Assembly: GCA_051954235.1 (NCBI GenBank)
Contig: JBQCHY010000080.1
Coordinates: forward strand, 1-64,000
Source of the DNA: 62-47 sp051954235
GTDB lineage: Bacteria > Pseudomonadota > Alphaproteobacteria > Rhizobiales > Xanthobacteraceae
Direction: 5' to 3'
Length of the DNA: 64,000 bases
Shown in pieces: positions 35,077-44,019 of the stretch (the first letter of the stretch is position 1; every line of letters starts with the position of its first letter). The notes under the pieces were generated by a model that had not been told where the DNA came from, ran no database searches, and was given only the letters and a program-made list of their open reading frames with translations. A program made the translations under genes and the position numbers.

Positions 35077-35231
35077 CGACAGTTGCGGCCATACGTGAAA
35101 ATTTCTCCATAACATCCTGTTCTGGCGAAATTTTCAGTATGGACATTCCGGTTTCCCCTCGGCGGTAAAACGCGGTAGGATGACCGGGCGGGACACCGTC
35201 GTTCCGTGTCAGAACTGGAATCGCGGTTGTC

Positions 35232-35855
35232 ATGTACGAATGGACGGACGAACGGCTCGAAGCTCTCTCCACGCCCGAGTTGAAGAACCTGCTCGGCAAT
35301 GCGGAGCGTAAATCCGCCGACGATCTGGCCGCCAAATGTAAGGCGGTGCTTGAGACGCGCAATGCGTTGAAGCCGAGCCGCATCGCCAAGCCGCGCACCG
35401 AACTGAAAGAATTCGAGCACACCGTCGCCGACCAGATTGCCGCCGTCGGCAAGGAACTGGCGGCGAAATACGATCTCTCCGAGGAGACGGCGAAGGCGCG
35501 CTCCGCCGACGTCAAGGGTTTCCGCGCCCACAAGCTGCTCGACTCCAAGGGCTCCGCCAAGCTCGGCGGCATGCAGCGCGACGGCTCGGTGGCGATCGAG
35601 CGCTACATCTCCTATCGGCGCGGCAACGACACCGTCTATCTCGGCGTCTTCCTGCTCAAGGACGCGCCGCTCGCGGATCACGAATTTCATGTGCTGGCGC
35701 CGGCCGCATTGCTCGCGGGCGGAAAGCCCGTCGCGGAGATTCGCCCGACCGCCACTGAGAAGCAGAAGCAGCCCGCCGACGCCGGCTTGGCTTTCAAGGA
35801 CCTCGCTTCCGCGACCGCCGCCTTCGATGCCGCGCTGGCCAAAATCACCGCCTGA
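35232..35855 (+). CDS. Hypothetical protein
   Basis: A 207-residue protein with no signal peptide and no membrane segment. The N-terminal 100 residues are charged and probably helical (TPELKNLLGNAERKSADD and similar). A short central segment, VAIERYISYRRGNDTVYLG, looks like a beta-rich core, and the C-terminus is Ala-rich. I do not recognise a family. It lies on the same strand as guaB and the oxidoreductase gene, with 155 bp and 55 bp gaps, and codon use matches its neighbours, so it is probably a real gene. Confidence 0.75.
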   Translation: MYEWTDERLEALSTPELKNLLGNAERKSADDLAAKCKAVLETRNALKPSRIAKPRTELKEFEHTVADQIAAVGKELAAKYDLSEETAKARSADVKGFRAHKLLDSKGSAKLGGMQRDGSVAIERYISYRRGNDTVYLGVFLLKDAPLADHEFHVLAPAALLAGGKPVAEIRPTATEKQKQPADAGLAFKDLASATAAFDAALAKITA

Positions 35856-35910
35856 CCGCTATCTTCCGGCTCGCGCCGTTCTCCATAAGCACTCTCTAGA
35901 GGAAACACCT

Positions 35911-36945
35911 ATGTCCCAGTCTGCCAAGCGTATCGTTCTGGCTTCCCGCCCGGTGGGCGAACCGACCCCGGCCAACTTCCGCCTCGAGGATTACGCCGTG
36001 CCGACGCCGGGCGAGGGCGAGGTGCTGTTACGGACGATCTGGCTGTCGCTCGATCCCTACATGCGCGGCCGCATGGATGATGGCCCGTCCTATTCCGCAC
36101 CGGTGCCGATCGACGGCGTGATGGAAGGCGGCACGGTCTGCGAGGTGGCGGCTTCCAATAATCCTGGCTTCGCCAAGGGCGACATCGTGCTGGCCCATAG
36201 CGGCTGGCAGCAATACGCGCTGTCGAACGGCAAGGGCCTGCGCAAGATCGATCCGAGCATCGCGCCGATCTCGACGGCGGTGGGCATCCTCGGCATGCCG
36301 GGCATGACCGCCTATACCGGTCTTCTGGCCATAGGCAATCCGCAGCCGGGCGAGACGGTGGTGGTCGCGGCGGCTTCCGGCGCGGTCGGCTCAGCCGTCG
36401 GGCAGATCGCGAAGATCAAGGGCGCTCGGGCGGTCGGCATCGTCGGCGGTAAGGAGAAGTGCGACTACGTCAAGAACGAACTCGGCTTCGACGAATGCAT
36501 CGATCATCGCGATCCCGATCTGCGGGCGCGGGTCAAAGAAGCCTGTCCGAAAGGCATCGATGTCTATTTCGAGAACGTCGGCGGCAAGGTGTTCGACGCC
36601 GTGCTGCCGCGCTTCAACGACTTCGCGCGCATTCCGGTCTGCGGCCTGATCGCTGACTACAACACCATCTTCGGCAAGGACACGCCGACGCCGCCGTGGG
36701 CCAACACCATCATGCGGCAGATCCTGGTCAAGCGCCTCAATTTCCGCGGCTTCATCGTCCGCGATTTCGCCGCGATGTATCCGGACTTCATCCGCGACAT
36801 GTCGCAGTGGCTGCGCGAGGGCAAGATCAAGCACAAGGAGTTCGTCACCGAAGGGCTCGACAGCGCGCCGCAAGCCTTTATGGGCCTGCTCAAGGGTGCC
36901 AACTTCGGCAAGCAACTGGTCCGCGTCGGCCCTGACAAGGCGTAA
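35911..36945 (+). CDS. NADP-dependent oxidoreductase, MDR/CurA type
   Basis: A 344-residue medium-chain dehydrogenase/reductase without zinc ligands. It opens MSQSAKRIVLASRPVGEPTP; IWLSLDPYMRGRM is the family signature near residue 50, and VVVAAASGAVGSAVGQIAK is the NADP-binding Rossmann stretch. It belongs to the group of 2-alkenal/2-alkenone reductases that includes CurA and leukotriene-B4 dehydrogenase-like enzymes. It probably reduces the double bond of reactive alkenals. AGAGGAAACACCT lies before the start. It is followed by a MAPEG gene. Confidence 0.92.
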   Translation: MSQSAKRIVLASRPVGEPTPANFRLEDYAVPTPGEGEVLLRTIWLSLDPYMRGRMDDGPSYSAPVPIDGVMEGGTVCEVAASNNPGFAKGDIVLAHSGWQQYALSNGKGLRKIDPSIAPISTAVGILGMPGMTAYTGLLAIGNPQPGETVVVAAASGAVGSAVGQIAKIKGARAVGIVGGKEKCDYVKNELGFDECIDHRDPDLRARVKEACPKGIDVYFENVGGKVFDAVLPRFNDFARIPVCGLIADYNTIFGKDTPTPPWANTIMRQILVKRLNFRGFIVRDFAAMYPDFIRDMSQWLREGKIKHKEFVTEGLDSAPQAFMGLLKGANFGKQLVRVGPDKA

Positions 36946-36983
36946 GCCGGGAGCGGCCGTGCACAACAGAACGGAGGCCCGCG

Positions 36984-37403
36984 ATGTCCGTCCAGATGGT
37001 GTTGCTGCCGGTGTTCGTGCTCGTGGGCCTGACCTTCGCGCTGCTGTTGATGATGGCGGGAGTGCGAACCGGGGCGTTAACTTCGGGAGAGGTGACGTTC
37101 AAGGATATCGCGCTCGGTCGTAACTGGCCGGATCGCGCGACGCAGATCGGCAACTGCTTCAACAACCAGTTTCAGTTGCCGCTGCTGTTCTATGTGTTGG
37201 TCGCCGTCGCGTTGCCGCTGCGCCGGGCCGATCTGGTGTTCGTGTTGCTGTCGTGGGTATTCGTCGTGACGCGCTTCGTCCACGCCGGCATCTTCGTCAC
37301 CAGCAACGACGTGCGGCAGCGCTCGCTGGTTTGGTTCGCCGGCGTCCTTGTGCTGATGGCGATGTGGCTGTACTTCGCGCTACGGCTTTTGCTGCTGATT
37401 TAG
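36984..37403 (+). CDS. MAPEG family membrane protein
   Basis: A 139-residue protein with about four hydrophobic segments. The MAPEG pattern is seen in GRNWPDRATQIGNCFNNQFQ, followed by LPLLFYVLVAVALPLR, and in VVTRFVHAGIFVTSNDVRQR. Members include glutathione transferases and related lipid or xenobiotic enzymes, but many bacterial ones are uncharacterised. It lies 38 bp after the CurA-type reductase gene, so a shared role in detoxification of electrophiles is possible. Confidence 0.85.
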   Translation: MSVQMVLLPVFVLVGLTFALLLMMAGVRTGALTSGEVTFKDIALGRNWPDRATQIGNCFNNQFQLPLLFYVLVAVALPLRRADLVFVLLSWVFVVTRFVHAGIFVTSNDVRQRSLVWFAGVLVLMAMWLYFALRLLLLI

Positions 37404-37431
37404 CGGCATTGCGCATTCACTGAGGATTGTC

Positions 37432-38733
37432 ATGACACCGGGCGCAAGGCTCGCCGCAGCCATTGAAGTGATTTCCGCGATCGATACGCAGCGGGTGCCG
37501 GCGGCCAAGGCGCTGAAGGAATGGGGCACCGCGCATCGCTTCGCCGGCTCCGGCGATCGCGCTGCGATCTCCGGGCTGGTGTTCGACGTGCTGCGCCGTC
37601 GCGCCTCCAGCGCCTGGATCATGGACGACGACACGCCGCGCGCGCGGGTGTTCGGCATGATGAAACTGGAGCGCGGTATGAGCGCCGACGCGCTCGCCGC
37701 GCTGTGCGACGGGTCGCGCTTTGCGCCCGATACGCTGTCGCCGGCCGAGCGCCATGCGTTGACGGTGCGCACGGTCGATGGCGCGCCGGCGCCGGTCGCG
37801 GGCGACTATCCGGAATGGATGGACGCGCATCTGGCCGAAGTATTCGGCGACGACCGCGTGGCGGAAGCCGCCGCGATGGCGCGCCGCGCGCCGCTCGACC
37901 TGCGCGTCAACACCCTCAAAGCCAAGCGCGAGAAGGTGGCGGCCTCGCTGGCCCATCTCGGCGCCAAGCCGACGCGATGGTCGCCGTGGGGTCTGCGGAT
38001 CGCCCTCGGCGCCGACGCCCGCAACCCCGGCATCCATGCCGAGGAGGATTTCGTCAAAGGCGGCGTCGAGGTGCAGGACGAGGGCTCGCAACTCGCGGCG
38101 CTATTCTCCGGTGCGAAGCCCGGCGAGCAGGTGATCGACCTCTGCGCGGGGGCGGGCGGCAAAACGCTTGCGCTGGCGGCGATGATGCAGGGCAAGGGCC
38201 GGCTGATCGCCACCGACGGCGACAAGCGCCAGCTTGCACCCATTCACGAGCGGCTGTCGCGCGCCGGCGTCCACAACGCCGAAATTCGCGCGCCGAAGGG
38301 CGACGCCGATCCGCTGAGCGAGATCCGCGCCTCCGCCGATCTGGTGCTGATCGACGCGCCCTGCACCGGCACCGGGACGTGGCGGCGCAATCCGGATGCC
38401 AAATGGCGGATCCGCCCCGGCGCGCTGGAGGTCCGGCTCAAGGCGCAGGCCGAGGTGCTGGACCGCGCCGCGCCGCTGGTGAAGCCGGGCGGGCGGATCG
38501 TCTACATCACCTGCTCGGTGCTGCCGGCCGAGAACAACGCCCAAATCCGTGGCTTTCTCACCCGCCAGCCGGGATTTGCCGTGGTGCCGCCGGTGCAGGT
38601 CGCGGGCCCGCTCTGGGACAAGGCCGAGGATTTCCTCGCCGCAACCCTGCAAAGCCCGGAAGGGCTCCTGATGACGCCGCGCCGCACCGGCACCGACGGC
38701 TTCTTCGTCTCGGTGCTGCGCAAGGCAGGATAG
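37432..38733 (+). CDS. RsmB-like rRNA (cytosine-5)-methyltransferase
   Basis: A 433-residue Nop2/Sun family enzyme. The N-terminal third is a helical NusB/RsmB-like region (AIDTQRVPAAKALKEWG). The SAM-binding domain follows, with VIDLCAGAGGKTLALAAMM, LIDAPCTGTGTWRRNPDAKW carrying the first catalytic cysteine, and VYITCSVLPAENN carrying the second. It should methylate a cytosine in rRNA, probably in 16S. Its position upstream of guaA is typical for this bacterial group. The exact target base is not visible from sequence. Confidence 0.92.
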   Translation: MTPGARLAAAIEVISAIDTQRVPAAKALKEWGTAHRFAGSGDRAAISGLVFDVLRRRASSAWIMDDDTPRARVFGMMKLERGMSADALAALCDGSRFAPDTLSPAERHALTVRTVDGAPAPVAGDYPEWMDAHLAEVFGDDRVAEAAAMARRAPLDLRVNTLKAKREKVAASLAHLGAKPTRWSPWGLRIALGADARNPGIHAEEDFVKGGVEVQDEGSQLAALFSGAKPGEQVIDLCAGAGGKTLALAAMMQGKGRLIATDGDKRQLAPIHERLSRAGVHNAEIRAPKGDADPLSEIRASADLVLIDAPCTGTGTWRRNPDAKWRIRPGALEVRLKAQAEVLDRAAPLVKPGGRIVYITCSVLPAENNAQIRGFLTRQPGFAVVPPVQVAGPLWDKAEDFLAATLQSPEGLLMTPRRTGTDGFFVSVLRKAG

Positions 38734-38741
38734 TTGGCTTC

Positions 38742-38867
38742 GTCATGCCCGGACTTGTTCCGGGCATCCACGTCTTCCTAATCTACGGCCGGAATAAAGG
38801 CGTGGATGGCCGGGACATAGGCGAGCTTAGCGACGCCGTTCTTCGAACGGTTATGCCCGGCCATGAC
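38742..38867. repeat. Intergenic inverted repeat, family B copy 3 (long variant)
   Basis: The left arm is GTCATGCCCGGACTTGTTCC then GGGCATCCACG. The right arm is interrupted after GGCCGGGACA by about 40 bp that itself contains the small hairpin GCCGTTCTTCGAACGG, and then resumes CCCGGCCATGAC. It ends 46 bp before the guaA start and contains the false upstream start codon at 38863. Confidence 0.75.
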
Positions 38868-38913
38868 GGTTTCCTGGCTTGCGGGGCCGCTGCCGGTCGC
38901 GTATCTCCTGCCC

Positions 38914-40509
38914 ATGACAGCAGACAGCCAGACTAACCCGGCGGCCACGGACATCGCGGCCGCGCACGACAAGATTCTCATCATCGATTTCGGATCGCAG
39001 GTGACGCAGCTGATCGCGCGGCGGGTGCGCGAGGAGGGTGTCTATTCCGAAATCGTGCCGTTCCAGAAAGCCGAAGCCGCCTTCCGCGAGATGAAGCCCA
39101 AGGGCGTGATCCTCTCCGGCGGTCCCGCTTCCGTGCTCGACAAGGACGCGCCGTCGGCGCCGCTCTCGCTGCTCACCGCCGGCGTGCCGGTGCTCGGCAT
39201 TTGCTACGGCGAACAGACCATGGCGCAGCAACTCGGCGGCACCGTCGAAGCCGGCCATCATCGCGAGTTCGGCCGCGCCGCCATCGAAGTCACCGACGAC
39301 TGCGCGCTGTTCGAGGGCGTCTGGCAGAAGGGCGGCAAATACGACGTCTGGATGAGCCACGGCGACCGCGTCACCAAACTGCCGGATGGTTTCCGCGCGG
39401 TGGCGAAGGCGGCCGGCTCGCCGATCTCGGTGATCGCCGACGACAAGCGCAAGTTCTACGCAATGCAGTTTCACCCCGAGGTGGTACACACCCCGGACGG
39501 CGCCAAGCTGCTCCGCAACTTCGTCCGCAAGGTGGTTGGCCTCACCGGCGACTGGACCATGCGTGCCTTCCGCGAGGAAGCTGTTGAGAAAATCCGCGCG
39601 CAGGTCGGCAAAGGCAAGGTGATCTGCGGCCTATCCGGCGGCGTCGATTCATCCGTCGCGGCGATCCTGATTCACGAAGCCATCGGCGACCAGCTCACCT
39701 GCGTGTTCGTCGATCACGGCATGCTGCGCAAGGATGAGGCGAAGAGCGTCGTCGACATGTTCCGGCATCACTACAACATTCCGCTGGTGCATGTGGATGC
39801 CTCGAAGCAGTTCCTCGGCGAACTCGACGGCGTCACCGATCCGGAAGTGAAGCGCAAGACCATCGGCCGGCTGTTCATCGACGTGTTCGAGGCGGAAGCC
39901 AAGAGAATCGGCGGCGCGGATTTCCTCGCGCAGGGCACGCTCTATCCGGACGTGATCGAAAGCGTGTCGTTCACCGGTGGCCCGTCGGTGACGATCAAGT
40001 CGCATCACAACGTCGGTGGCTTGCCGGCGCGGATGAACATGAAACTGGTCGAGCCGTTGCGCGAACTGTTCAAGGACGAGGTGCGCGCGCTCGGCCGCGA
40101 ACTCGGCTTGCCGGATATCTTCGTCGGCCGTCATCCGTTCCCGGGACCGGGGCTCGCGATCCGCTGCCCCGGCGAGATCACGCGCGAAAAACTAGATATC
40201 CTGCGCGACGCGGATGCGGTCTACATCGACCAGATCCGCAAGGCCGGACTTTACGACACCATCTGGCAGGCCTTCGCAGTGTTGTTGCCGGTAAAGACGG
40301 TGGGCGTGATGGGCGATGGTCGCACCTACGAGTATGTCGTGGGCCTGCGCGCGGTGACCTCGACCGACGGCATGACCGCGGACTTCTATCCGTTCGACAT
40401 GAAATTCCTCGGCGAAACCGCAACCCGCATTATCAACGAAGTCAAAGGCGTCAACCGCGTCGTCTACGACGTGACCAGCAAGCCGCCCGGCACCATCGAG
40501 TGGGAATGA
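38914..40509 (+). CDS. guaA: GMP synthase (glutamine-hydrolysing)
   Basis: A 531-residue enzyme converting XMP to GMP with glutamine and ATP. The glutamine amidotransferase domain has FGSQVTQLIARRV, the nucleophile Cys97 in GICYGEQTMA and FHPEVVHT. The ATP-pyrophosphatase domain has the PP-loop GLSGGVDSSVAA (near residue 240). The C-terminal dimerisation part ends with RVVYDVTSKPPGTIEWE. I chose the start at 38914 because the longer frame from 38863 lies inside a repeat. It is functionally paired with guaB upstream. Confidence 0.97.
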   Translation: MTADSQTNPAATDIAAAHDKILIIDFGSQVTQLIARRVREEGVYSEIVPFQKAEAAFREMKPKGVILSGGPASVLDKDAPSAPLSLLTAGVPVLGICYGEQTMAQQLGGTVEAGHHREFGRAAIEVTDDCALFEGVWQKGGKYDVWMSHGDRVTKLPDGFRAVAKAAGSPISVIADDKRKFYAMQFHPEVVHTPDGAKLLRNFVRKVVGLTGDWTMRAFREEAVEKIRAQVGKGKVICGLSGGVDSSVAAILIHEAIGDQLTCVFVDHGMLRKDEAKSVVDMFRHHYNIPLVHVDASKQFLGELDGVTDPEVKRKTIGRLFIDVFEAEAKRIGGADFLAQGTLYPDVIESVSFTGGPSVTIKSHHNVGGLPARMNMKLVEPLRELFKDEVRALGRELGLPDIFVGRHPFPGPGLAIRCPGEITREKLDILRDADAVYIDQIRKAGLYDTIWQAFAVLLPVKTVGVMGDGRTYEYVVGLRAVTSTDGMTADFYPFDMKFLGETATRIINEVKGVNRVVYDVTSKPPGTIEWE

Positions 40510-40625
40510 TCTGCGCTCGAGTGCCATCCGCGTGAAGGCTGGAAGGCTTACGGTGTGTTGCTCATGGGGTCGGCAGCGATAGCAACCTTTGACGGGCAAA
40601 AACGACCCGAAAGGGAGACGCCCCG

Positions 40626-41321
40626 ATGGCGAACGGATGGGATGAATCCGCCGAGGCCTGGATCGCCAGCATGGGCGAGGACGGCGATTTCAGCCGCACC
40701 TGTGTTCTCGACAAGCCGATGCTGCAACGTATCCGCATGGGGGATTTTACCAACGCCCTCGATGTCGGGTGCGGGGAGGGGCGCTTCTCGCGCATGCTGC
40801 GCGGCCTCGGCGTGCCGACGGTCGGCATCGATCCGACTGCGCGGTTGATCGATGAGGCGCGTCGACGCGATCCCGATGGTGATTACCAACTGGGAAGCGC
40901 CGAGGACCTGCAATTTTCCCACGATGCCTTCGATCTCGTCGTCAGCTATCTGACGCTGATCGATATTCCGGATGCCGCCAAGGCGATCGCGGAGATGGTG
41001 CGCGTGCTGAAGCCCGGCGGCAGGTTGCTGATTGCCAATCTCACCAGTTTTGGAACGGCGAGCGATGGCTGGTCGAAGGAGCCGCAACCGCGCTTCTGCA
41101 TCGACAATTATCTCGACACCCGCGCGCTACTTTCCGAATGGGGCGACATCAGGATCACCAACTGGCATCGACCTCTCAGCTATTACATGAAGCTGCTGCT
41201 CGGTGAGGGTCTCATTCTGCGGCACTTCGATGAACCGCACCCCTATGGCGGCAAACCTGCCGTCGCCGAGAAGTATCGACGCGTTCCGTGGCTGATGCTG
41301 ATGGAGTGGGAGAAGCCATAG
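40626..41321 (+). CDS. Class I SAM-dependent methyltransferase
   Basis: A 231-residue methyltransferase. Motif I is ALDVGCGEGRFSRMLRG (about residues 39-55), followed by the acidic loop GIDPTARLIDEARRRDPDGDY and LVVSYLTLIDIPDAAKA. The C-terminus has the aromatic, His-rich pattern of small-molecule methyltransferases (WHRPLSYYMKLLLGEG). The substrate is unknown; it may be a metabolite or ubiquinone-type compound. It lies alone between guaA and a leftward gene pair. Confidence 0.85.
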   Translation: MANGWDESAEAWIASMGEDGDFSRTCVLDKPMLQRIRMGDFTNALDVGCGEGRFSRMLRGLGVPTVGIDPTARLIDEARRRDPDGDYQLGSAEDLQFSHDAFDLVVSYLTLIDIPDAAKAIAEMVRVLKPGGRLLIANLTSFGTASDGWSKEPQPRFCIDNYLDTRALLSEWGDIRITNWHRPLSYYMKLLLGEGLILRHFDEPHPYGGKPAVAEKYRRVPWLMLMEWEKP

Positions 41322-41356
41322 GTTTCGTGGAGCGCCCGCCGCTTTGTTGACCGTCG

Positions 41357-41818
41357 TTATTCCGCGAAGCAGGTGACGGCTCCGGTATAGTCAATCGTAT
41401 TGCTGTCGCTTCCGGTGGAGGCGGTCGCGTCGGCGATCGAAAGTTTGTAGGTGCCGGCGAAACTTCCCCCGTCGTCATCTGCCGTCGTGCGGATGATGAG
41501 TTCGACCGATCCGAATGCCTTGTCGATCACGCGTTCCTTGTAAAGCACAAGGCGCAGTTCCTTATCGTCGAGCCAGTATTGCGGGCGGTCGCCGACGTCG
41601 AAAGTCACGCGGCGCATATCTTCCGCGATCTTGTCGTTGAGAACCGTCAACTCGGCCCTGAAATTGAAGGTCGGACTGCCCATCCCATGGGTCACGCCGG
41701 CGCGGACGTTGAGCTGCACGGTGGCGTCGTCGATATCGCATGCCATCCCGCCTGAGGCGTTGGCGGAATTGATCGTGAGCAGCATGAGAAGGGGTGCCAA
41801 AAGGAAGATAGGTCGCAT
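41357..41818 (-). CDS. Hypothetical exported protein
   Basis: A 153-residue protein with a signal peptide (residues 1-21, cleavage after SANA). The mature part has two cysteines, at the start (ACDID) and near the end (VTCFAE), which could form a disulfide. It looks like a beta-rich periplasmic or surface protein. I do not recognise a family. It is followed on the same strand by a second exported protein gene, 59 bp away. Confidence 0.72.
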   Translation of the reverse strand: MRPIFLLAPLLMLLTINSANASGGMACDIDDATVQLNVRAGVTHGMGSPTFNFRAELTVLNDKIAEDMRRVTFDVGDRPQYWLDDKELRLVLYKERVIDKAFGSVELIIRTTADDDGGSFAGTYKLSIADATASTGSDSNTIDYTGAVTCFAE

Positions 41819-41877
41819 CTGCGCTGGTCTCCTGTCCGTCTGATCTCATGCGCCGCCTTCGGTCGGCGGCTGGAGCA

Positions 41878-42729
41878 TCATAGGTGTTTCGAGGTCTCGT
41901 CAGCCAAACGCTCGATCGCGTCGGAATTTTTGACGAAGCGTTTCGCGCGGGGACGCCATGTGTAGGTGACGGAAAAGGTGCGCTTGCGGGCGCGCGGCGC
42001 CGGATCGCTGCCGCAATCGACGTTGCGTCTTGCCGTGGTCTCGGTGACGATAACCTGGATCGCAGGCCTCCTCGATGAACCGGCCACCGCAAAACGCGGC
42101 TGCTGCGTGCGCGCGAAACTGCATGCGTTGTCGTCGAGCAGGAAGAATGTATCGATGAGGTGGAAATGATCGCCGCGAAGGTCGATCATCGCATGGATAT
42201 GATAGGCCTGGTTCGAATTGGAATGGCCGCTCGTGATCAGGAGCGTGGTGCTGCCGTCCCGAAGAGTTAAGCCGGCGGGATCGAAGAAGCCGGTTTGCCG
42301 ATCATAGGCGACGTTGGCAAAGTCGAGCAGTTTCGGTTCGCGATCCATGTCGAACAGCGCGAGCGCGGTCACCCTCTCGGCGCCGTCCGTCGGTTGAGTC
42401 AGTTCGAACAGCATCGCGAGGCGCTTGTGGCCCTTCGTCTCGATCGGCAGAACGCGGGGCGAGCCAAGCAGGGCGCCGACTTCAATGGTTTCCTTGCGAT
42501 CCGGCTCGTTGCTGACGTGGCGCAACGAAAATGCCTGTCGTGTGGAATAGCCGTCGCCATCGTTCATGAAACTGGGGACGGCAAGCGCCATGAGATCGAG
42601 ATAGGTGCTGCTCTTGTACGGCTCGCCTGCCCATTGGGTCAGGTCGGTTACTAAACTCTGCGCCTTCGCCGGCGAGGAACCGAAAATCGTCGCCGCGAGG
42701 ATCGCGCCGGCGAGGTGAAGAAGCCGCAT
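41878..42729 (-). CDS. Hypothetical exported protein
   Basis: A 283-residue protein with a signal peptide (residues 1-23, cleavage after SPAKA). The mature domain is mainly beta-rich, with Asp/Asn-rich loops and several His residues (HSNSNQAYHIHAMIDLRGDH), and no membrane segment beyond the signal. I do not recognise a family. It precedes the smaller exported protein gene on the same strand, which suggests a two-gene unit of secreted proteins. Confidence 0.72.
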   Translation of the reverse strand: MRLLHLAGAILAATIFGSSPAKAQSLVTDLTQWAGEPYKSSTYLDLMALAVPSFMNDGDGYSTRQAFSLRHVSNEPDRKETIEVGALLGSPRVLPIETKGHKRLAMLFELTQPTDGAERVTALALFDMDREPKLLDFANVAYDRQTGFFDPAGLTLRDGSTTLLITSGHSNSNQAYHIHAMIDLRGDHFHLIDTFFLLDDNACSFARTQQPRFAVAGSSRRPAIQVIVTETTARRNVDCGSDPAPRARKRTFSVTYTWRPRAKRFVKNSDAIERLADETSKHL

Positions 42730-42935
42730 TGCCCGAATATCCTGAATGGGTGAATGGCTAGGCGGACTTAGCCGGCCCCGGTTTCAGGACGATGTTTCGC
42801 GTGTTTCGTCGGCAGAGTTTTTGAATTCACGCCGCGCGATGTCCGAAATTTACTGAGCGATGTCGGCAGCGTCGAATCTCATTCGTCGTTCCAACGGCAA
42901 GTCGGGACAATCGGCTCAAGCATGGGAGATGGATG

Positions 42936-43331
42936 ATGCGCGTGATGGTGTTGGTGAAGGCAACGGAGGACAGCGAGCAGGGGTTTCGCGCGACGCCGGA
43001 GACGGCCGCGATGATGGAGGCGATGGGGCGGTTCAATGACGAACTGCGCGCAGCCGGCATCTTTGTCATGGCCGATGGCTTGACGCCATCCTCGCACGGC
43101 AAGCGCGTTGCGTTCGACGGCGCCGGCCGCACGGTGATCGACGGGCCTTTTGCAGCGCCGCGCGAATTGGTGGCCGGATTTTGGCTGTGGGAGGTCAAGG
43201 ATATGGACGAGGCGGTCGCCTGGGTGAAGCGTTGCCCCAATCCGATGCCGGGGCCAAGCGAGATCGAAATCCGGCCGCTCTATGAATTGGCGGATCTGCA
43301 GCCGGACACCGATGCCGGCAGCAGGCCGTGA
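42936..43331 (+). CDS. YciI-like (DGPF domain) family protein
   Basis: A 131-residue protein of the YciI/PhnB-related group. MRVMVLVKATEDSEQG begins the domain, and IDGPFAAPRELVAGFWLWEV gives the DGPF signature. It probably adopts a ferredoxin-like fold; the reaction is unknown, and many members sit near sigma factors or glyoxalase-like genes, which are not seen here. The start at 42936 is favoured because GGGAG is 7 nt upstream; an ATG at 42933 is one codon longer. Confidence 0.82.
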   Translation: MRVMVLVKATEDSEQGFRATPETAAMMEAMGRFNDELRAAGIFVMADGLTPSSHGKRVAFDGAGRTVIDGPFAAPRELVAGFWLWEVKDMDEAVAWVKRCPNPMPGPSEIEIRPLYELADLQPDTDAGSRP

Positions 43332-43404
43332 CGATCCCAGGTCGCCGCGGCCTACCGGTGTGGGCCACGCATCCAGACGTGACCCGTAAAATGTGACGTC
43401 GCCG

Positions 43405-43827
43405 TCAGGCGATCATCGGGTTACTGGCGTCGGCAATCGGCGTTTCGCTGGCCGGTTCGCTTTTGCGCTCGATCTGGTTAGCGGGCAATTGAACGATCGC
43501 CGCGCGTTGACCCGGAACCAGATCGGTCAACAGCACGATGGTGCCGTTCGAGAACTCGAGGGCGTCGTGATGATGCATCGGGCTGTCGAGATCGACCTGG
43601 CGGAAGCGTGCCAACCGCGCGCCGACGTTCTGATGGAACATCATGCGTTCGCGCCGCACGTCGGCTTCGAATGCAATTTCGGTCCCCGGTCGCAGGCAGA
43701 CGGCGACCCTCGGATTATCCAGCCCGGAAAAACCTCGCGTCGAGGTCAGATCAAATCGGGTTGTAATGAGGGTTTCGCCTGCGACGGCTGCACGCGATGC
43801 GACCGCGTGTAAGCTGTAATCGCACAT
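43405..43827 (-). CDS. Conserved hypothetical protein
   Basis: A 140-residue protein beginning MCDYSLHAVASRAAVAGETL. No signal peptide or membrane segment is seen. The middle part AVCLRPGTEIAFEADVRRER and MHHHDALEFSNGTIVLLTDL suggests a beta-rich soluble domain with a His cluster. I have a weak memory of similar proteins in Bradyrhizobium, of unknown function. The ATG at 43827 is chosen because AGGAG lies 7 nt upstream; a longer start at 43857 is less likely. Confidence 0.72.
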   Translation of the reverse strand: MCDYSLHAVASRAAVAGETLITTRFDLTSTRGFSGLDNPRVAVCLRPGTEIAFEADVRRERMMFHQNVGARLARFRQVDLDSPMHHHDALEFSNGTIVLLTDLVPGQRAAIVQLPANQIERKSEPASETPIADASNPMIA

Positions 43828-44019
43828 GGATGCGCTCCTATGATCGCCACCCAGCAAAGCCGCAACGCGCCGCTCTGCCTTTGGTTGCTAAATCACGCAG
43901 AAGAATTTCGACCGGCGCGCGCGTCACGCTTCGCGCGTGAACCTGATCGATGCATCGCCCGACAAACGGCGCGAAATCGTCGCCGCGCACTCCGCGGGCG
44001 GCGCAACGAAAGGATGCCG

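Noticed and set aside
33298..35115. A 605-codon open frame on the minus strand opposite guaB
   Set aside because: It is a shadow of guaB in GC-rich DNA. The composition is His/Arg/Asp-rich and unlike any family, with no ribosome site.
38863..38913. Upstream in-frame start of guaA
   Set aside because: This ATG is part of the family B repeat (CCATGAC), so the extra 17 residues are unlikely to be translated.
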